Source: Taudactylus pleione | Lineage: Eukaryota > Chordata > Amphibia > Anura > Myobatrachidae | Direction of reading: 5' to 3' | DNA: 64,000 bases | Assembly: GCA_031769625.1 (NCBI GenBank) | Contig: JAUIMM010000484.1 | Coordinates: 3,968,001-4,032,000 of the forward strand | Shown: in pieces, positions 1 to 10,488 of the stretch | Layout of the letters: each line of letters begins with the position of its first letter | Position numbering within the stretch: the first letter of the stretch is position 1 | Notes under the pieces: model-generated | Database searches by the model: none | What the model was told of the DNA's origin: nothing | What the model saw: the letters and a program-made list of their open reading frames with translations, nothing else | Made by a program: the position numbers and the translations under genes

Positions 1-235
1 CACAGAATACCCCCCTCCCCACAGACAGATCAAACCCCCCGTACCCACAGACAGATCATCATTCCCCCCGCCCTTAGTATAGCAGACCCCCCCTCCCCCA
101 GACAGATCATCTCCCCCACCCCTAATGTAGCAGACCCCCATCCCCAGACAGATCATCATCTCCCCCACCCTTAGTATAGCAGACCTCCCCTCCCCCAGAC
201 AGATCATCATCTCCCCCATATACTCTGCAAAGACT
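1..235. repeat. Tandem repeat, about 53-bp unit, C-rich
   Basis: About four degenerate copies of a C-rich unit containing AGACAGATCATC, CTCCCCCACCC and TTAGTATAGCAGACC follow one another from the window edge. The array probably continues upstream. A short minus-strand open frame here is only the repeat read through. Confidence 0.8.
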
Positions 236-588
236 CACAGTGACAGCACTCCTCAGATCCTGAATAGTGACAGCCAGGCAGGAGAAGACTCGATCATAGT
301 GTTTCAGCCAGCCCATCCCAGTAGCAGTCTGCACCGCTGCTGAAGTCAAGAAGATGGTGCCTGCAAAGGAGGACAGGGGGGGGGCAGCTGCGGAGGAGAT
401 TATTAACAGGCTGTTAATAATCTCTGCTGCACTCCCGGACTGTAGACGGAGATGCTACTTCACATGACATGATGAGTGAGTCAGTGTTTATCTATCGTGC
501 TGGTAATGCGGCGGCTGTCTACTCAGCTGCACAGCCTGCACTACAGTCCTGACAGGCAGCAGCACACAAGAATAAGCGGGCGGGACTT
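236..588. other. No gene seen; short perfect palindrome inside
   Basis: Ordinary unique-looking sequence. The one structure I see is a perfect inverted repeat at 396-424 with 14-bp arms (GAGATTATTAACAG and its complement) around a single G. Confidence 0.6.
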
Positions 589-711
589 TTGGCAATTGGG
601 CCTGTGTGTACGGGGGCGATCGCCTTTATCGCCCCCCCTCCTGGATCCGCCGGTGCTGACGCCGCTGTCACCCGCAGCCCCATTGCCCTGGCCCCTGCTG
701 TAGCTGGCCAG

Positions 712-790
712 ATTGTCTCCTCTCCGCCCTCTCCCCAGGCTGTGAAATTAAACTTCATAGCCTGGGGAGGGAAGAGTGGAGAGGAGACGA
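712..790. repeat. Long imperfect hairpin in GC-rich sequence
   Basis: Arms of about 35 bp (starting ATTGTCTCCTCTCC and ending GGAGAGGAGACGAT) flank a short AT-rich loop near ATTAAAC. Open frames occur on both strands over this stretch, as expected of GC-rich palindromic DNA. It probably belongs to the transposon whose right end lies near 1215. Confidence 0.7.
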
Positions 791-929
791 TCGGGCAAAC
801 AGACTGCCTGCGCAGCCCCCCACCTCCGCCGCAGCTTACCTCCCTCAATGTCCCGCCAACGGCCACGCCACCTTCCTCTCTTGAGTCCTCCGCAGCATGT
901 GACGCCAACAGCATGTTAGGCAGGGTTTA

Positions 930-1215
930 AATAGGCTGCCGCTGGCCTCTCTTCTCGTGAGAGAGAGAGGCTAAGGCAGGGGCCAGACAGAGCTGACAGG
1001 CAGCCGGCACGGGTGCCTGTAAAAGTGTGTACAGGAGCCGGCAGGTGACGTAAATAAGGGGGCAGGGCCTCACAGAAAAGCGGCCCCACAACCATTCGGC
1101 CCACCGGGACTCTTCCACCAAAAAACACCTGCCAATCCGCCCCTGGCTGCGCTATAAAGCAGTGGGGCCTACTGGGGAATTACGCGATTCCCCGGCAGCC
1201 CAGTCCGAGCCTGGC
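930..1215. mobile_element. hAT-like element, right end (internal part and terminus)
   Basis: The segment ends with GCAGCCCAGTCCGAGCCTGG. Its complement has the CAGGCTCGGACTGGG form of a hAT-type terminus, and the same end recurs near 31860 (GGCCCAGTCCGAGACTG). GC-rich, with no transposase. The left boundary is not resolved and could reach about 590. Confidence 0.45.
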
Positions 1216-1376
1216 AACAGTAGATCAAGACTCCCATATGGGTAAGTTTTTTGCTCTATAATTTCCACCCCATTCTTTGCTTCTGCCTAGGTGCCAGGGG
1301 AGGTAAAATTACCTTTTTACCAATAATACTGTATAATAATCTAAGTGCAACAGAATTCTACATTTTGGGTACAGGA

Positions 1377-1440
1377 ACAGGGTTGTACTGGGCCACCGGG
1401 GGCCGGTGGGCCCCACAGCCTCAAGGCGCTTACCCCTTTT
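1377..1440. mobile_element. hAT-like element, left-end fragment
   Basis: CAGGGTTGTACTGGGCCACC is the complementary kind of end to the CCCAGTCCGAG termini at 1215 and 31871, so this looks like the left end of the same family. I could not pair it with its own right end. Confidence 0.4.
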
Positions 1441-1724
1441 GTGAGCGCGCCATGATAGGGGGGGTTGGGCTGCTCAGCCCCAGCATGTTTTGGCTCGCTA
1501 TCAGAACATGACCATTCCTGTCTGTGCAGTAAAATCTTTTTCTGGTACGTGCAGGCTCAGCAGCCCCTACTCAGCATTTCCTTCTGGTCCCGGGATCCTC
1601 ATCCTGATCAGGTAAGAAGTGCCCTTGCCCTCATGGAAACAACTTTTTAATTGGTCATACGGGAAAAGCCCTCTGTTACATCTGCACTGATTGGACAGAG
1701 ATGCCCCGCTGGTCTCATAGCACG

Positions 1725-1940
1725 TGATCATAATCCCCATACATTCAGTAACCCCTTCCCTGCTCTGCACCCAGATCATTCCCATACTGTATATTAATTA
1801 ACCCCTTCCTTGTGAACCCAGATCGTCCCATTCAGTAACCCCTTCCCTCCTCTGTACCCCCAGAACATCCCCATACTGTATATTCAGTAACCCCTTCCTT
1901 GCTGTGAACCCATATCATCCCATACATTTAGTAACCCCAA
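1725..1940. repeat. Tandem repeat, 38-51 bp unit
   Basis: The motif TAACCCCTTCC recurs at about 1749, 1799, 1837 and 1888, each followed by a variant of CCCAGATCATCCCATAC. Spacing varies between 38 and 51 bp, so the units differ by internal deletions. Confidence 0.7.
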
Positions 1941-2855
1941 TGCAGGCAGGATCTGCAGTGTGTCTTTTCCAAAATGTAGAATGTCACATGCTTCTGGAGC
2001 AGTGGCGTAGTGAGGACAGCAGATGACAGGAGGGGCTGCCGACCAGAGGCAGGCAGGATCTGCAATGTGTCTTTTCCCACATGAAGGATGTTGGACACTT
2101 CTGGAGCATTGGCGTAGTCAGGATGTTAGATGACTGGAGGGAGCTGCGGAGCAGAGGAAGGCAGGATCTGCAGTGTCTTTTTTCCCATATGTAGGACGTC
2201 AGATGCATCTGGTGCAGTGGCATATTCAGGACATTAGACAACTGGAGGGAGCCGTGGAATGGATGAAGGCAGGATATGCAATGTCTCTTTTCCCACATGT
2301 AGGATGTCAGATGCTTCTGCTGCAGTGGTGTAGTGAGGACGGCAGATGACTGGGGAGAGCTGCAGAGTGGAGGAACACAGGGTCTGCCATGTGTCTATTC
2401 CACACATGTAGGACATCGAACGTTTCTGGAGCAGTGGTGTAGTCAGGATGGCAGACGACTGAAAGGAGCCACGGAGCGGATGAAGGCAGGATCTTCAGTG
2501 TCTCTTTTCACACATGTAGGATGTCGGATGCTCCTGCTGCAGTGGCATAGTCAAGATGGTAGATGACTGAAGGAAGCTGCGTAGTGGAGGCAGGCAGGAT
2601 CTGCAGTGTCTTTTCCCACATGTAGGATGTCAGATGTTTCTGGAGCAATGGCGTAGTCAGGACAGTAGATGACTGGAAGGAGTCTTGGAGCGGAGGCAGA
2701 CAGGATCTGCAATGTGTCTTTTCCCATATGTAGGACATCACTCTTCTGGAGCAATGGAGTTGTCAGGACAGCAGATGACTCGAGGGAGCCGCGGGGCGGA
2801 GGCAGGATCTGCACTGTGTCTTTTTCCACTTGTAGGACGTCGGATGCTTTGGTAA
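1941..2855. repeat. Tandem repeat, about 108-bp unit, nine copies
   Basis: GGCAGGATCTGCA-type motifs begin at about 1945, 2053, 2161, 2269, 2377, 2486, 2593, 2700 and 2802, a period of 107-109 bp except the last. Each unit also carries TTTTCCCACATGTAGGATGT and GATGACTGGAGG. Because 108 is divisible by 3, the same frame stays open across units, which explains the short open frames on both strands. Confidence 0.92.
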
Positions 2856-2923
2856 GTATTGGTAAGATATGCACCCCTCCCTGTACCTTTTAGTAAACCT
2901 CTTAATGCACAGAGGGAAGGGTG

Positions 2924-3471
2924 ATCTTAAAGAGAATGGGTTTGATTCCCGTCAGCGGCAGCCCGACAGTAGCAGAGTGCGACGCAGCGGAAGCCCGACA
3001 GCGCTGGAAATCCCGATCGTGGATAGGTAAGTATCCACTAACCTAACCCCCCTAACCCTCCTTAGGGGTGCCTAACCCTAACTTCCCCCCCAAGTGCCTA
3101 ACCCTAATCCCCCCTCTAAGTGCCTAACCCTAACCACCCCCTTCCCCGCTACCTACACCTAAGTCCCCCGGGGGGTGCCTAACCCTAAGTCCCCCCCAGG
3201 GGTGCCTAACCCTAACCCTCCCTCCCCCTAGCCTAACCCTCCCAGGGGGTGCCTAACCCTAAGTCCCCCCTGGGAGCCCTAAACCTAACCCTTCCCCCCT
3301 GCGGCTGTATGCTCGCGGCGCCCGGCATCACTACGATCGTGATGCCGGGCGCCGGTCTGCCGGCGTCAGGGAAATGCGGGCGTCTACATCTACCTTGCAA
3401 GGATAAGACAGTCGGGAAGCCGGCTGCCGGTATATAGGCAGTCGGCTTCCCGATTGCTTCCCATCTTAACG
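2924..3471. mobile_element. 9-bp-TSD element with telomere-like array (copy 1)
   Basis: Element 2933-3462 lies between ATCTTAAAG (2924-2932) and ATCTTAACG (3463-3471), a 9-bp target duplication with one mismatch. Inside, GCAGCGGAAGCCCGACAGC leads into a degenerate array of GCCTAACCCTAA separated by C/G-rich spacers. A CCGGCATCAC/GTGATGCCGG hairpin follows, then a second hairpin near the end (AAGCCGGCTGCC / GGCAGTCGGCTTCC). A 9-bp duplication is typical of Mutator-like elements; the family assignment is inference. Confidence 0.75.
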
Positions 3472-4135
3472 CCATGGTTCCCAGAGGTTTCCTCCACAGG
3501 GAGTTTTTCCTCTCCTGAGTGCTGAAGGATGACTCTTCATGAGTCAAGAGGTTGCCCAAGTATATGGCTGTTATGCCATGATGTTCACCCATCATCAGTC
3601 GCCTATCAATAACATGCAGGAACAGAGGTTCTGGTTGCAGCCCGTCCCTGAGGTATGTAAGAAGTAAAATGACCGCTACTTCGAACACTTTACATCTGGG
3701 TTCAGAGCCTGGCTGCGCTACTGCTCATGTGCAGTCATCATAGTGTGTATGAGAGAGCGGACAGTAACGGGGAAGAATCCTGACTTCTGGAAAGTTTTGC
3801 ATCATGTAGCCCATAGTCTACAATAGCTAATGTCATTTGTAAATGTCATTAGCTGCTGAGGCTAAGCTCAGGAATGCTTTGTATTCCGGTGCTTGGTAAA
3901 TGTATAGAAAGAAACCTATCGTGGCTGCTGACTTTTGAGGGATATTCTGCATAATAAAAATGTTTTATATTTTAACATATAATAAAAATATTTTATGTAT
4001 TCATTGCCAGAGTCTCCATTCCTTACTGACTGCTACTTTCACAGGGTCCACAAATTATTACTGATATGACTGTTAATGTCCTGCTGGTGCTGTATAGCAA
4101 CTAGACATAGTCATATATTGTATACAGCAGCCTTG
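3472..4135. other. No gene seen
   Basis: Mixed sequence. The only notable piece is an AT-rich stretch around 3950-4010 in which ATAATAAAAATATTTTAT is nearly repeated. No splice-bounded open frame or known repeat end was recognised. Confidence 0.5.
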
Positions 4136-4263
4136 GAGAGAGAGAAAGTTGTTCAAAGTGCCAATCAGCTTCTAACTGTCATTTATGTACAGTAGCACAA
4201 TATGTGAAATGACAGTTAGAAGCTGGTTGGTTGCTGTGGGCAACTACTCAACTTTATCTCTCC
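4136..4263. mobile_element. Palindromic MITE half, interrupted
   Basis: Arms reading CAATCAGCTTCTAACTGTCA and its complement surround a short loop at about 4186-4205. The outer arms (GAGAGAGAAAGTTG / CAACTTTATCTCTC) extend the foldback. The sequence resumes after the next element as GGCTTGATACATCTCCC (5103 on), suggesting the neighbour at 4268 inserted into this element near its end. Confidence 0.6.
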
Positions 4264-4264
4264 C

Positions 4265-5102
4265 TAAGGGTCCTATTCATCAACACTAAAATAAAGTTTT
4301 TAAGGACATTTTCCTTAAATACCATTATTTTAGTATTCATAAAGAGACTTAACACAGGAGATGTCACTGATATCTCCTGGTTAAGTCTGCTTGTATTCAT
4401 TTCCACACTCCCTATACATTAGTATGGGGATGTGAAAATTATGGTATTCATCAATTTCCGAAAATTATGTATTTTCGGAATTTGATGGTCTTACTATTTG
4501 CCACTGTGAGGTGGCGAATAGCAGGTAGAACTTTTCTGTGTCAGCGTGGGCAGGTCCCCCTGCATCTTCCTCCTTTGCTCTGGTCCCTCCTCTGGCTCCG
4601 GTGGCTGTTCTGAGACGTGTTCTCCCAGCAGAACACAATAAAGTTTAGAAAAAAAACACCTTTTTTTTTTCTAAACTGTACAGTTTTCTGCTGGGAGACC
4701 ACGTGTCATCACAGCCACCAGAGCCGGAGGCTCTGCAGCGGGCAGGGAAGTGTGGGACAGGGGGAGGTGAGCGGAGGGGGGAGGGGGGGTGAGGGGAACA
4801 CAAAATTACCGCAGCTGTAGGCAGTGCTGCGCATGCCCTGGTTTTACGAATGTAACAGTGTATGCACTGGTTTTACGAATGTAACAACGCATGCGCAGCA
4901 CAGATTCCAGCTGCAGTAACTTAGTGTAGAGAGGGAGAACTATCTATTTCCCGAAAAGCTGTCATCGCAAAAATGACAGCTTTTCGGAATAGTTATTGAG
5001 AGGAGGAATGATGAATTCCTCCGGTAATTAGGTAGAACTCCATGCGAGTTCTAAACCTAATTACCTCCATCAAATTTTTAGGTAGGATGAATAGGCCCCT
5101 AA
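4265..5102. mobile_element. Harbinger-like MITE, 832 bp, TSD TAA
   Basis: Element 4268-5099 starts GGGTCCTATTCATC and ends GATGAATAGGCCCC. TAA duplications lie at 4265-4267 and 5100-5102. An internal hairpin at about 4590-4730 pairs CCGGTGGCTG...TCTCCCAGCAGAA with its complement around a TTTAGAAAAAAAA/TTTTTTTTTCTAAA loop. A 3-bp TAA duplication with GGG termini fits PIF/Harbinger. Related fragments occur near 15880-16000 and 33870-34179. Confidence 0.85.
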
Positions 5103-5765
5103 GGCTTGATACATCTCCCTGACAGTGTTATATCCCCCTTTCACGTAATTAGCAAGTTACATTTATTGACAATGTATTTGTCTTGGTAAATAAGATAAGA
5201 AATTCACAGTATAAAATAATGTTAAAATAATAATAATTTTATTTATATAGCACTGTTTCCCAGTAGGTCTTAAGGTGCTTAAAACTGGGGTTCCAACTTC
5301 AGATAACTTTGCTTTATCATTCAAGTTTCTTCCTTGCCAGACAGGGGAGGATTGAGAGTGTCCCTGGAAAAATATGAAATGTGGCCTCATGTAGGTTGGA
5401 ACAAATCAACTATAAGCAGGGCCCAAAACAAACAGTAGGCGGAGTTAGCAAACTATTAGCTTTAGCCACAATGGTATTAAGCAAGACCAATGCAACATGG
5501 TAGGGATGGCTGGGCTACCACCATTGAAGCTCTAATTGCAATGGTAATAATTTGAAGGAAAAAACAGTGCGTTGATATGCACATGTGCAAAAAAACATGT
5601 TTGCGCAGTAGCGACCTGTGGCCGTTCTCAATGTTATACAACTGAATTAAGCTGGTTTTTTTTAACATTGTTTGGCCATCACTTCCACACCATTTGATGA
5701 CGGCTGCCATCGGAAAGCCGCCACAAGTAGTAAAAATATTACCATCATATGAACCCACGCCCCCT
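5103..5765. other. No gene seen
   Basis: Contains AATAATAATAATTTTATTTA at about 5227, followed by ATATAGCACTG, a form often seen at ends of dispersed repeats. Otherwise unremarkable. Confidence 0.45.
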
Positions 5766-6020
5766 TATGTGTGCCGATCTTGAGGATGGACCCGCATATC
5801 ACACCCCCCGTTCTGGGCACACAGTGAGCTTACCCAGTGCTCCGGCAGCTGCTGGGGCAGACCACAGCCTCTCCCCTGCCTCTTTCTGAATTTGCGGCTG
5901 CTCAGTGAAACCATCTGATGGGGTGGCACCAAAATAGCAGAGGAGCTCTGCTATTTTGGTGTCTCCCCCTCGGGTGGTGTCACCGGGTGCGGCCCACGCT
6001 TCCCCTAGTGACGCCAGTGG
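5766..6020. mobile_element. Unclassified repeat fragment with internal hairpin
   Basis: ACACCAAAATAGCAGAG and its complement form a hairpin at about 5924-5964 (GGCACCAAAATAGCAGAGGAGCTCTGCTATTTTGGTGTC, split by a short centre). The segment ends CCCTAGTGACGCCAGTGG, which resembles hAT-type ends with CACTGGCGTCACTAGGG. No partner terminus identified. Confidence 0.4.
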
Positions 6021-6225
6021 CCCATGTTCACGTACAAGTTGAACGATTATTTGCAACTATGCATGCAGGAAAAATTCAGAAAGCCTCTATGGCACATGTG
6101 TTACAGGCTTTTCAGTGTCAGACAGAGAAACTGTACCTGCTGTAGGGCTGGCGCAAGTGTTGATGGTGCACGCGATAGTGCGCTGATGGTGGTGTCTAAA
6201 GTATCACCGGTGGTATTACAGCATG

Positions 6226-6628
6226 CAGAGACACAGAAATGCAGAGACACAGAAACGCAGAGACGCAGAAATGCAGAGACACAGAAACGCAGAGACACAG
6301 AAACGCAGAGATACAGAAATGCAGAGACACAGAAATGCAGAGATACAGAAATGCAGAGACACAGAAATGCAGAGACACAGAAATGCAGAGATACAGAAAC
6401 GCAGAGACACAGAAATGCAGAGACACAGAAATGCAGAGACACAGAAACGCAGAGACACAGAAATGCAGAGATACAGAAATGCAGAGACACAGAAACGCAG
6501 AGACACAGAAACGCAGAGACACAGAAATGCAGGGATACAGAAATGCAGAGACACAGAAATGCAGGGATACAGAAACGCAGAGACACAGAAATGCAGGGAT
6601 ACAGAAATGCAGAGACACAGAAATTGGG
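6226..6628. repeat. 16-bp satellite, about 25 copies
   Basis: The unit ACAGAAATGCAGAGAC repeats for about 400 bp with a few recurring variants (AAACGCAG, GAGATACAG, GGGATACAG). Since 16 is not a multiple of 3 and the unit has no stop in any frame, all six frames are open and each encodes a 16-residue periodic peptide. The 213-aa plus and 184-aa minus open frames here are consequences of this and not genes. Confidence 0.95.
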
Positions 6629-6699
6629 CATCTCAGTCCTTGAACTTTCAGACACCGGCTACTAAATCAACATAAGGCAGACACTAGCATTTGCATATT

Positions 6700-6870
6700 A
6701 TCGCAGCTGTGACCAGGGGCTGGCTGGCAACTTTTTGTCTGGGGGGCAAATGCAATCAAGTGTCCCCGGCTATTCTACCAGCACATGGCAGTGGCAAAAT
6801 TGATGTGGCATAAAAACTGCTGGGGTAATTTATCTAGTGGGGATGAGGTCTCAATGTATAATGAGATATA
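6700..6870. mobile_element. Possible hAT-like end fragment
   Basis: CAGGGGCTGGCTGGCAACTT at about 6713 resembles a hAT left end (CAGGGGC...), but no matching right end or 8-bp duplication was found nearby. Confidence 0.3.
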
Positions 6871-7743
6871 GAGCCATATTCAGTTTGAGCCGAGCCGCGT
6901 TAAGTTAACGCAGCCCGGACTTAACGCTGACTTCGCCTGTTTTGGAGGCGGAAAAGTATCGCGCGCGTGCACGCTTTATCCCCATATTCATTTTGAAAGT
7001 ACGCGTAAACGGGACCCGGCGATACTTTAACAAGCGGAAAGTACTGTCAGGTTTGGGGAAATCAGCCTGACACCCCCCAAATGATGCTCTGACATGGGGG
7101 TTCACTTTACCTTCAGCAAGCCCCGATTTGGCTTGCTGAAGGTATTTGGTGTTTTTAAATGGGCTCAATAGCTGCTAAATAGCGTTTTTCTATACCTGAT
7201 GCAGAATAGTATTTAGGAGTATTTTTTCCAGAAAATAAGTAATCCCAGCAAATTTGGGGTACTTGAAAACGGGGGTCAGCATATTTAAAGTTGAAAAAGT
7301 GAAGTTGAAAAAATAGTGAAAAATCCACCTGCCGCAAACACCTGCAATCAAAAAAACACCTGGGGCATACTTGGGGACCCCCCAGAGTCAAGTTCGATAG
7401 TTTTTAAGTTTGAACCCCAAAATTTTTTTTTTCGCCCCCTTTTTCAAAGTAAATTTTTGTCCTTTTTCTTCTATTTTTTTTGACACAGATTTACCTCTGG
7501 GGGACTGTCTGAAGGCTGCAGGGGGGTTCCTGCAATGTTGTACCCCAAAACCCCAATTCTGCTCTTTTTTCCACGTGCCATTTATCGGTGATACTTTATC
7601 GCCTGTTACATTGCATTGACTTTCCGCCTAGGCGGAAAGTCTTACAAATTGAATACGGGGTAAAACCAAAACAGGCGATAATGACGTCATCAGCGGTAAC
7701 TTAACGCGGATCCGGACTTAACGCTTCAAATTGAATAAGGGCC
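6871..7743. mobile_element. MITE, 873 bp, TIR about 20 bp
   Basis: The left end GAGCCATATTCAGTTTGAGC pairs with the right end TTCAAATTGAATAAGGGCC. Just inside, both ends carry TTAAGTTAACGC / GGTAACTTAACGCGG and GGACTTAACGC. Internally, GGCGATACTTTAACAAGCGG at about 7017 partly matches TATCGGTGATACTTTATCGC at about 7583. ACTTTCCGCCTAGGCGGAAAGT (7618-7640) is a palindrome. No clear target duplication. The short open frames inside have no recognisable domain. Confidence 0.7.
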
Positions 7744-8127
7744 ACAATGTATGAAAAATCATTATGTTTAAGATGAACAATAATCATTAATCACCTACAT
7801 CACCTACCAGCTGACAAACAGACAGGTGAGCACACATAACGGCGACTAATCCTGCCAATATGGGAAAAAAGCGATAAGCCACAAAGTGCTCTTATCAGTT
7901 TTTAATAACATCTGAATGGTTTTCCATAGACATACAATAGTACAATGATGGCAATATCGTTAGATGCTTGCTGATAACGTAGAGAAAAGTGATTTTCCTG
8001 TACACTATCTGCTTTCATATGTACCAATATTCAATGTCAGTGTCAGATAGCTTAGGTTATAGTGCATTTTACACTTACCACCTCTTCTTACCATTCTATC
8101 CCATGGTAACATTCTGGATTGTAAGTC
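7744..8127. other. No gene seen
   Basis: AT-rich unique-looking sequence without a recognised repeat or exon. Confidence 0.5.
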
Positions 8128-8453
8128 TTAAGGCCCCCATACACGGTGCAATATAGCAGTCAATCCGATGGATTGGTAAGACATTGCTGCTATATCGTAC
8201 CATGTGTGGGCATGATATCGGCCAGTGTCCACTCCCGCGGGGTCATACATCGCACCTCCTGATCTTACTGCATGTTCACTTGATATGGGAATTCGATGTA
8301 CGATCCCATGCAGCGCTATGCGGGTGGAGGAGGTGGTGCTGACATATCGGGCGGGCGGCCACCCGATCGCTCCGTGTGTGTGGGGCCACCCGATATGTCG
8401 GCCGTCGGATCGCAATTCGCATCGCAAGGTACATATCGCACCGTGTATGGGGG
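8128..8453. mobile_element. TTAA-type MITE (GGCCCCCATACAC family, copy 1)
   Basis: TTAA at 8128-8131 is followed by GGCCCCCATACACGGTGCAA, and the right side ends ATCGCACCGTGTATGGGGGC, giving TIRs of about 20 bp. The right TTAA is degenerate. The interior matches the element at 37307-37612 (shared TGATCTTACTGCA, CGATCCCATGCAGC and CTATGCGGG). TTAA targets are used by piggyBac and Kolobok; GG termini lean to Kolobok, by inference. Confidence 0.75.
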
Positions 8454-9237
8454 CAGATTTACTCTGCTGCACAGCCCAAAACAACCAGGATAAAATGAAG
8501 AACAGTTTTTCTAAAACAAATGAATATGGCTACAATTTTATAATCTCCCAGAGTCATGAAAACAAAGTATGTACAGCACTTGTCACACTCACAGTAATGA
8601 ACCACTTACATCTAATCTACATTCCTTGTTTTCTACATATTGGAGTGTCCAAGTGCATTTTTACTTCCAGGCCCCGGCAGACTGTCAGCGCTTTGATTCT
8701 GAACAGCTGCCGGGTGCTGCTCCTCACTGTGTTGTGCTGCCTGCGTGTGACTTGTCACATCACACGCATAGAGAGAGAAGCCGAGAAGATAGAAGTTGAG
8801 ATGCGCTACCGCTCAAAGTGGATACTAGAATAGAAAGTGAGGCGCGCCTCCTGCCATTGATTTTACCTGGGGGGGAGGCGGTGCGGTGTGGGGGTGTGTG
8901 TTTGTGATGCCTGTGGTGTGTATAGTGGGGTGCGGCGCTGGGTGCGGGGTGCTTTGGGAATGCCCGTGGCGGTACTGATTCCAGCTTTCACCTACATTCA
9001 CCAGCTACAATGGGGTGGTGTGGGTGCGGTCCGGAGGAGGGGGGGTTAAACTCGGCTCATCAATTACTGTAGACATAAGTCCTCAGTAATATCCACATAT
9101 CTAAAAACGTTCCAGTGCTGGGACAGGGGGTATTTGGCATGGGTTGTGTACAGTGTGCCGGTGCTCAGAGCCTCCCCTATCATACTTCCTCCCCTAATAT
9201 AATGCTCCAGAGTTTTATACATGTGCCTCCCCAGCCA
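8454..9237. other. No gene seen; G-rich stretch
   Basis: 8840-9055 is strongly G/T-rich (GGGTGTGTGTTTGTG, GGTGCGGCGCTGGGTGCGGGG). The 202-aa plus frame (8225-8833) starts inside the preceding MITE and runs into this segment; it has no recognisable domain and I treat it as chance. Confidence 0.5.
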
Positions 9238-9490
9238 TTGACCTCATCGCTGATCCTAACCCTCCCCCTCTCCCTACCCCTCCCTTCCTGGTATCTAAGC
9301 CTTACGTCCCCCAGTGCCTAATCCAAACCTCCTTCTCCCCGCACCCTAAACCTCACCCTCCCCCCTTAGTGCCTAAACCTAACCCTCCCCCTAGTGCCTA
9401 ACCCTAACCCTTCCCCTAGTGCCTAACCCTAACCCTCCCCCTAACCCTGCTAATTACCTTCGGGATGCCGGCACCGCTGTTGGCATTATG
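9238..9490. repeat. Telomere-like degenerate array (CCTAACCCTAAC)
   Basis: AGTGCCTAACCCTAACCCTCCCC-type units, here broken by C-rich spacers, run from about 9255 to 9450. They are followed by TTCGGGATGCCGGCACCGC, the same right flank seen in other telomere-like elements of the window (30525, 51110 reversed). Probably the right half of such an element. Confidence 0.75.
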
Positions 9491-10150
9491 ACCGCATCCT
9501 ATTTGGTATACACTGACTGACTCGTGGGGTGGGGGGGATTTGGCATACACTGACTGACTGCTGGGCCCGGGGGGGGATTTGGCATACACTGACTGACTGC
9601 TGAGACGGGGGGGGATTTGGCATACACTGACTGACTGCTGAGACGGGGGGATTTGGCATACACTGACTGACTGCTGAGACGGGGGGATTTGGCATACACT
9701 GACTGACTGCTGAGACGGGGGGATTTGGCATACACTGACTGACTGCTGAGACGGGGGGGATTTGGCATACACTGACTGACTGCTGAGACGGGGGGGATTT
9801 GGCATACACTGACTGACTGCTGAGACGGGGGGATTTGGCATACACTGACTGACTGCTGAGACGGGGGGGATTTGGCATACACTGACTGCAGAGACGTGGG
9901 GATTTGGCATACACTGACTGACTGCTGAGACGGGGGGGATTTGGCATACACTGACTGACTGCTGAGATGGGGGGGATTTGGCATACACTGACTGACTGCT
10001 GGGCCCGGGGGGATTTGGCATACACTGACTGACTGCTGAGTTGGGTGGGATTTGGCATACACTGACTGACTGCTGAGACGGGGGGGATTTGGAATACACT
10101 GACTGACTGCGGGGGCCGGGGGGATTTAACATACACTGACTGACTGTGGG
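9489..10150. repeat. Minisatellite, 36-38 bp unit, about 18 copies
   Basis: ATTTGGCATACACTG recurs at about 9539, 9577, 9615, 9651, 9687, 9723, 9760, 9798, 9833, 9870, 9902, 9939, 9976, 10013, 10049 and 10088, with diverged first and last copies at 9489 and 10124. Most units read GCATACACTGACTGACTGC, then TGAGAC, then a variable run of G. One unit lacks a GACT. Length variation sits in the G run. The 238-, 187- and 282-aa minus-strand frames are read-through of this array. Confidence 0.95.
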
Positions 10151-10488
10151 GGATTGTTTGAGGAAGGGGGACCCAAATAGGTATCTTGCTTAGGGCCCCA
10201 TGAAGTGTCTGTAATGCAATAAATGTCCTCGGGCAGACATCCCATGTAATGCAGCGCACACACTTTGTAATGCCTGCACACATGGCCTGTGATAGAGCAC
10301 ACATATCCAGTAGATCAGCACACCTTGTCAACAAATCACTTGTAATTCATCATACTTCCTTGAGCATAGAGCCTCTATTGCAGCCATCAGAGTGCTGGAA
10401 AGCAAACATTTTCTAGTAGGACACATCCTCCTTTTTTTTCTCTCCCCAGTGTTACCTCCATGGTGGCCAGAGAGTAACTTCATCACTG
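10151..10488. other. No gene seen
   Basis: Unique-looking sequence between the minisatellite and the hAT MITE; no supported feature. Confidence 0.5.

Noticed and set aside
3020..3300. True interstitial telomere or chromosome-fusion scar
   Set aside because: The CCTAACCC units are diluted by spacers and lie inside elements with 9-bp duplications, recurring at several unlinked places in the window.
6024..6675. Charged-repeat protein (ETQKCRD-like) on plus and hydrophobic-repeat protein on minus
   Set aside because: The 16-bp unit is stop-free in all six frames; no start context, splice site or domain supports coding.
9489..10150. CRISPR-like array because of regular 36-38 bp units
   Set aside because: There are no unique spacers between repeats; units are contiguous. 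Genome context is eukaryotic.
9416..10334. Three long minus-strand frames with a repeated VSQCMPNPP-like peptide
   Set aside because: All are registers of the same 36-38 bp minisatellite; the unit simply lacks stops on the minus strand.
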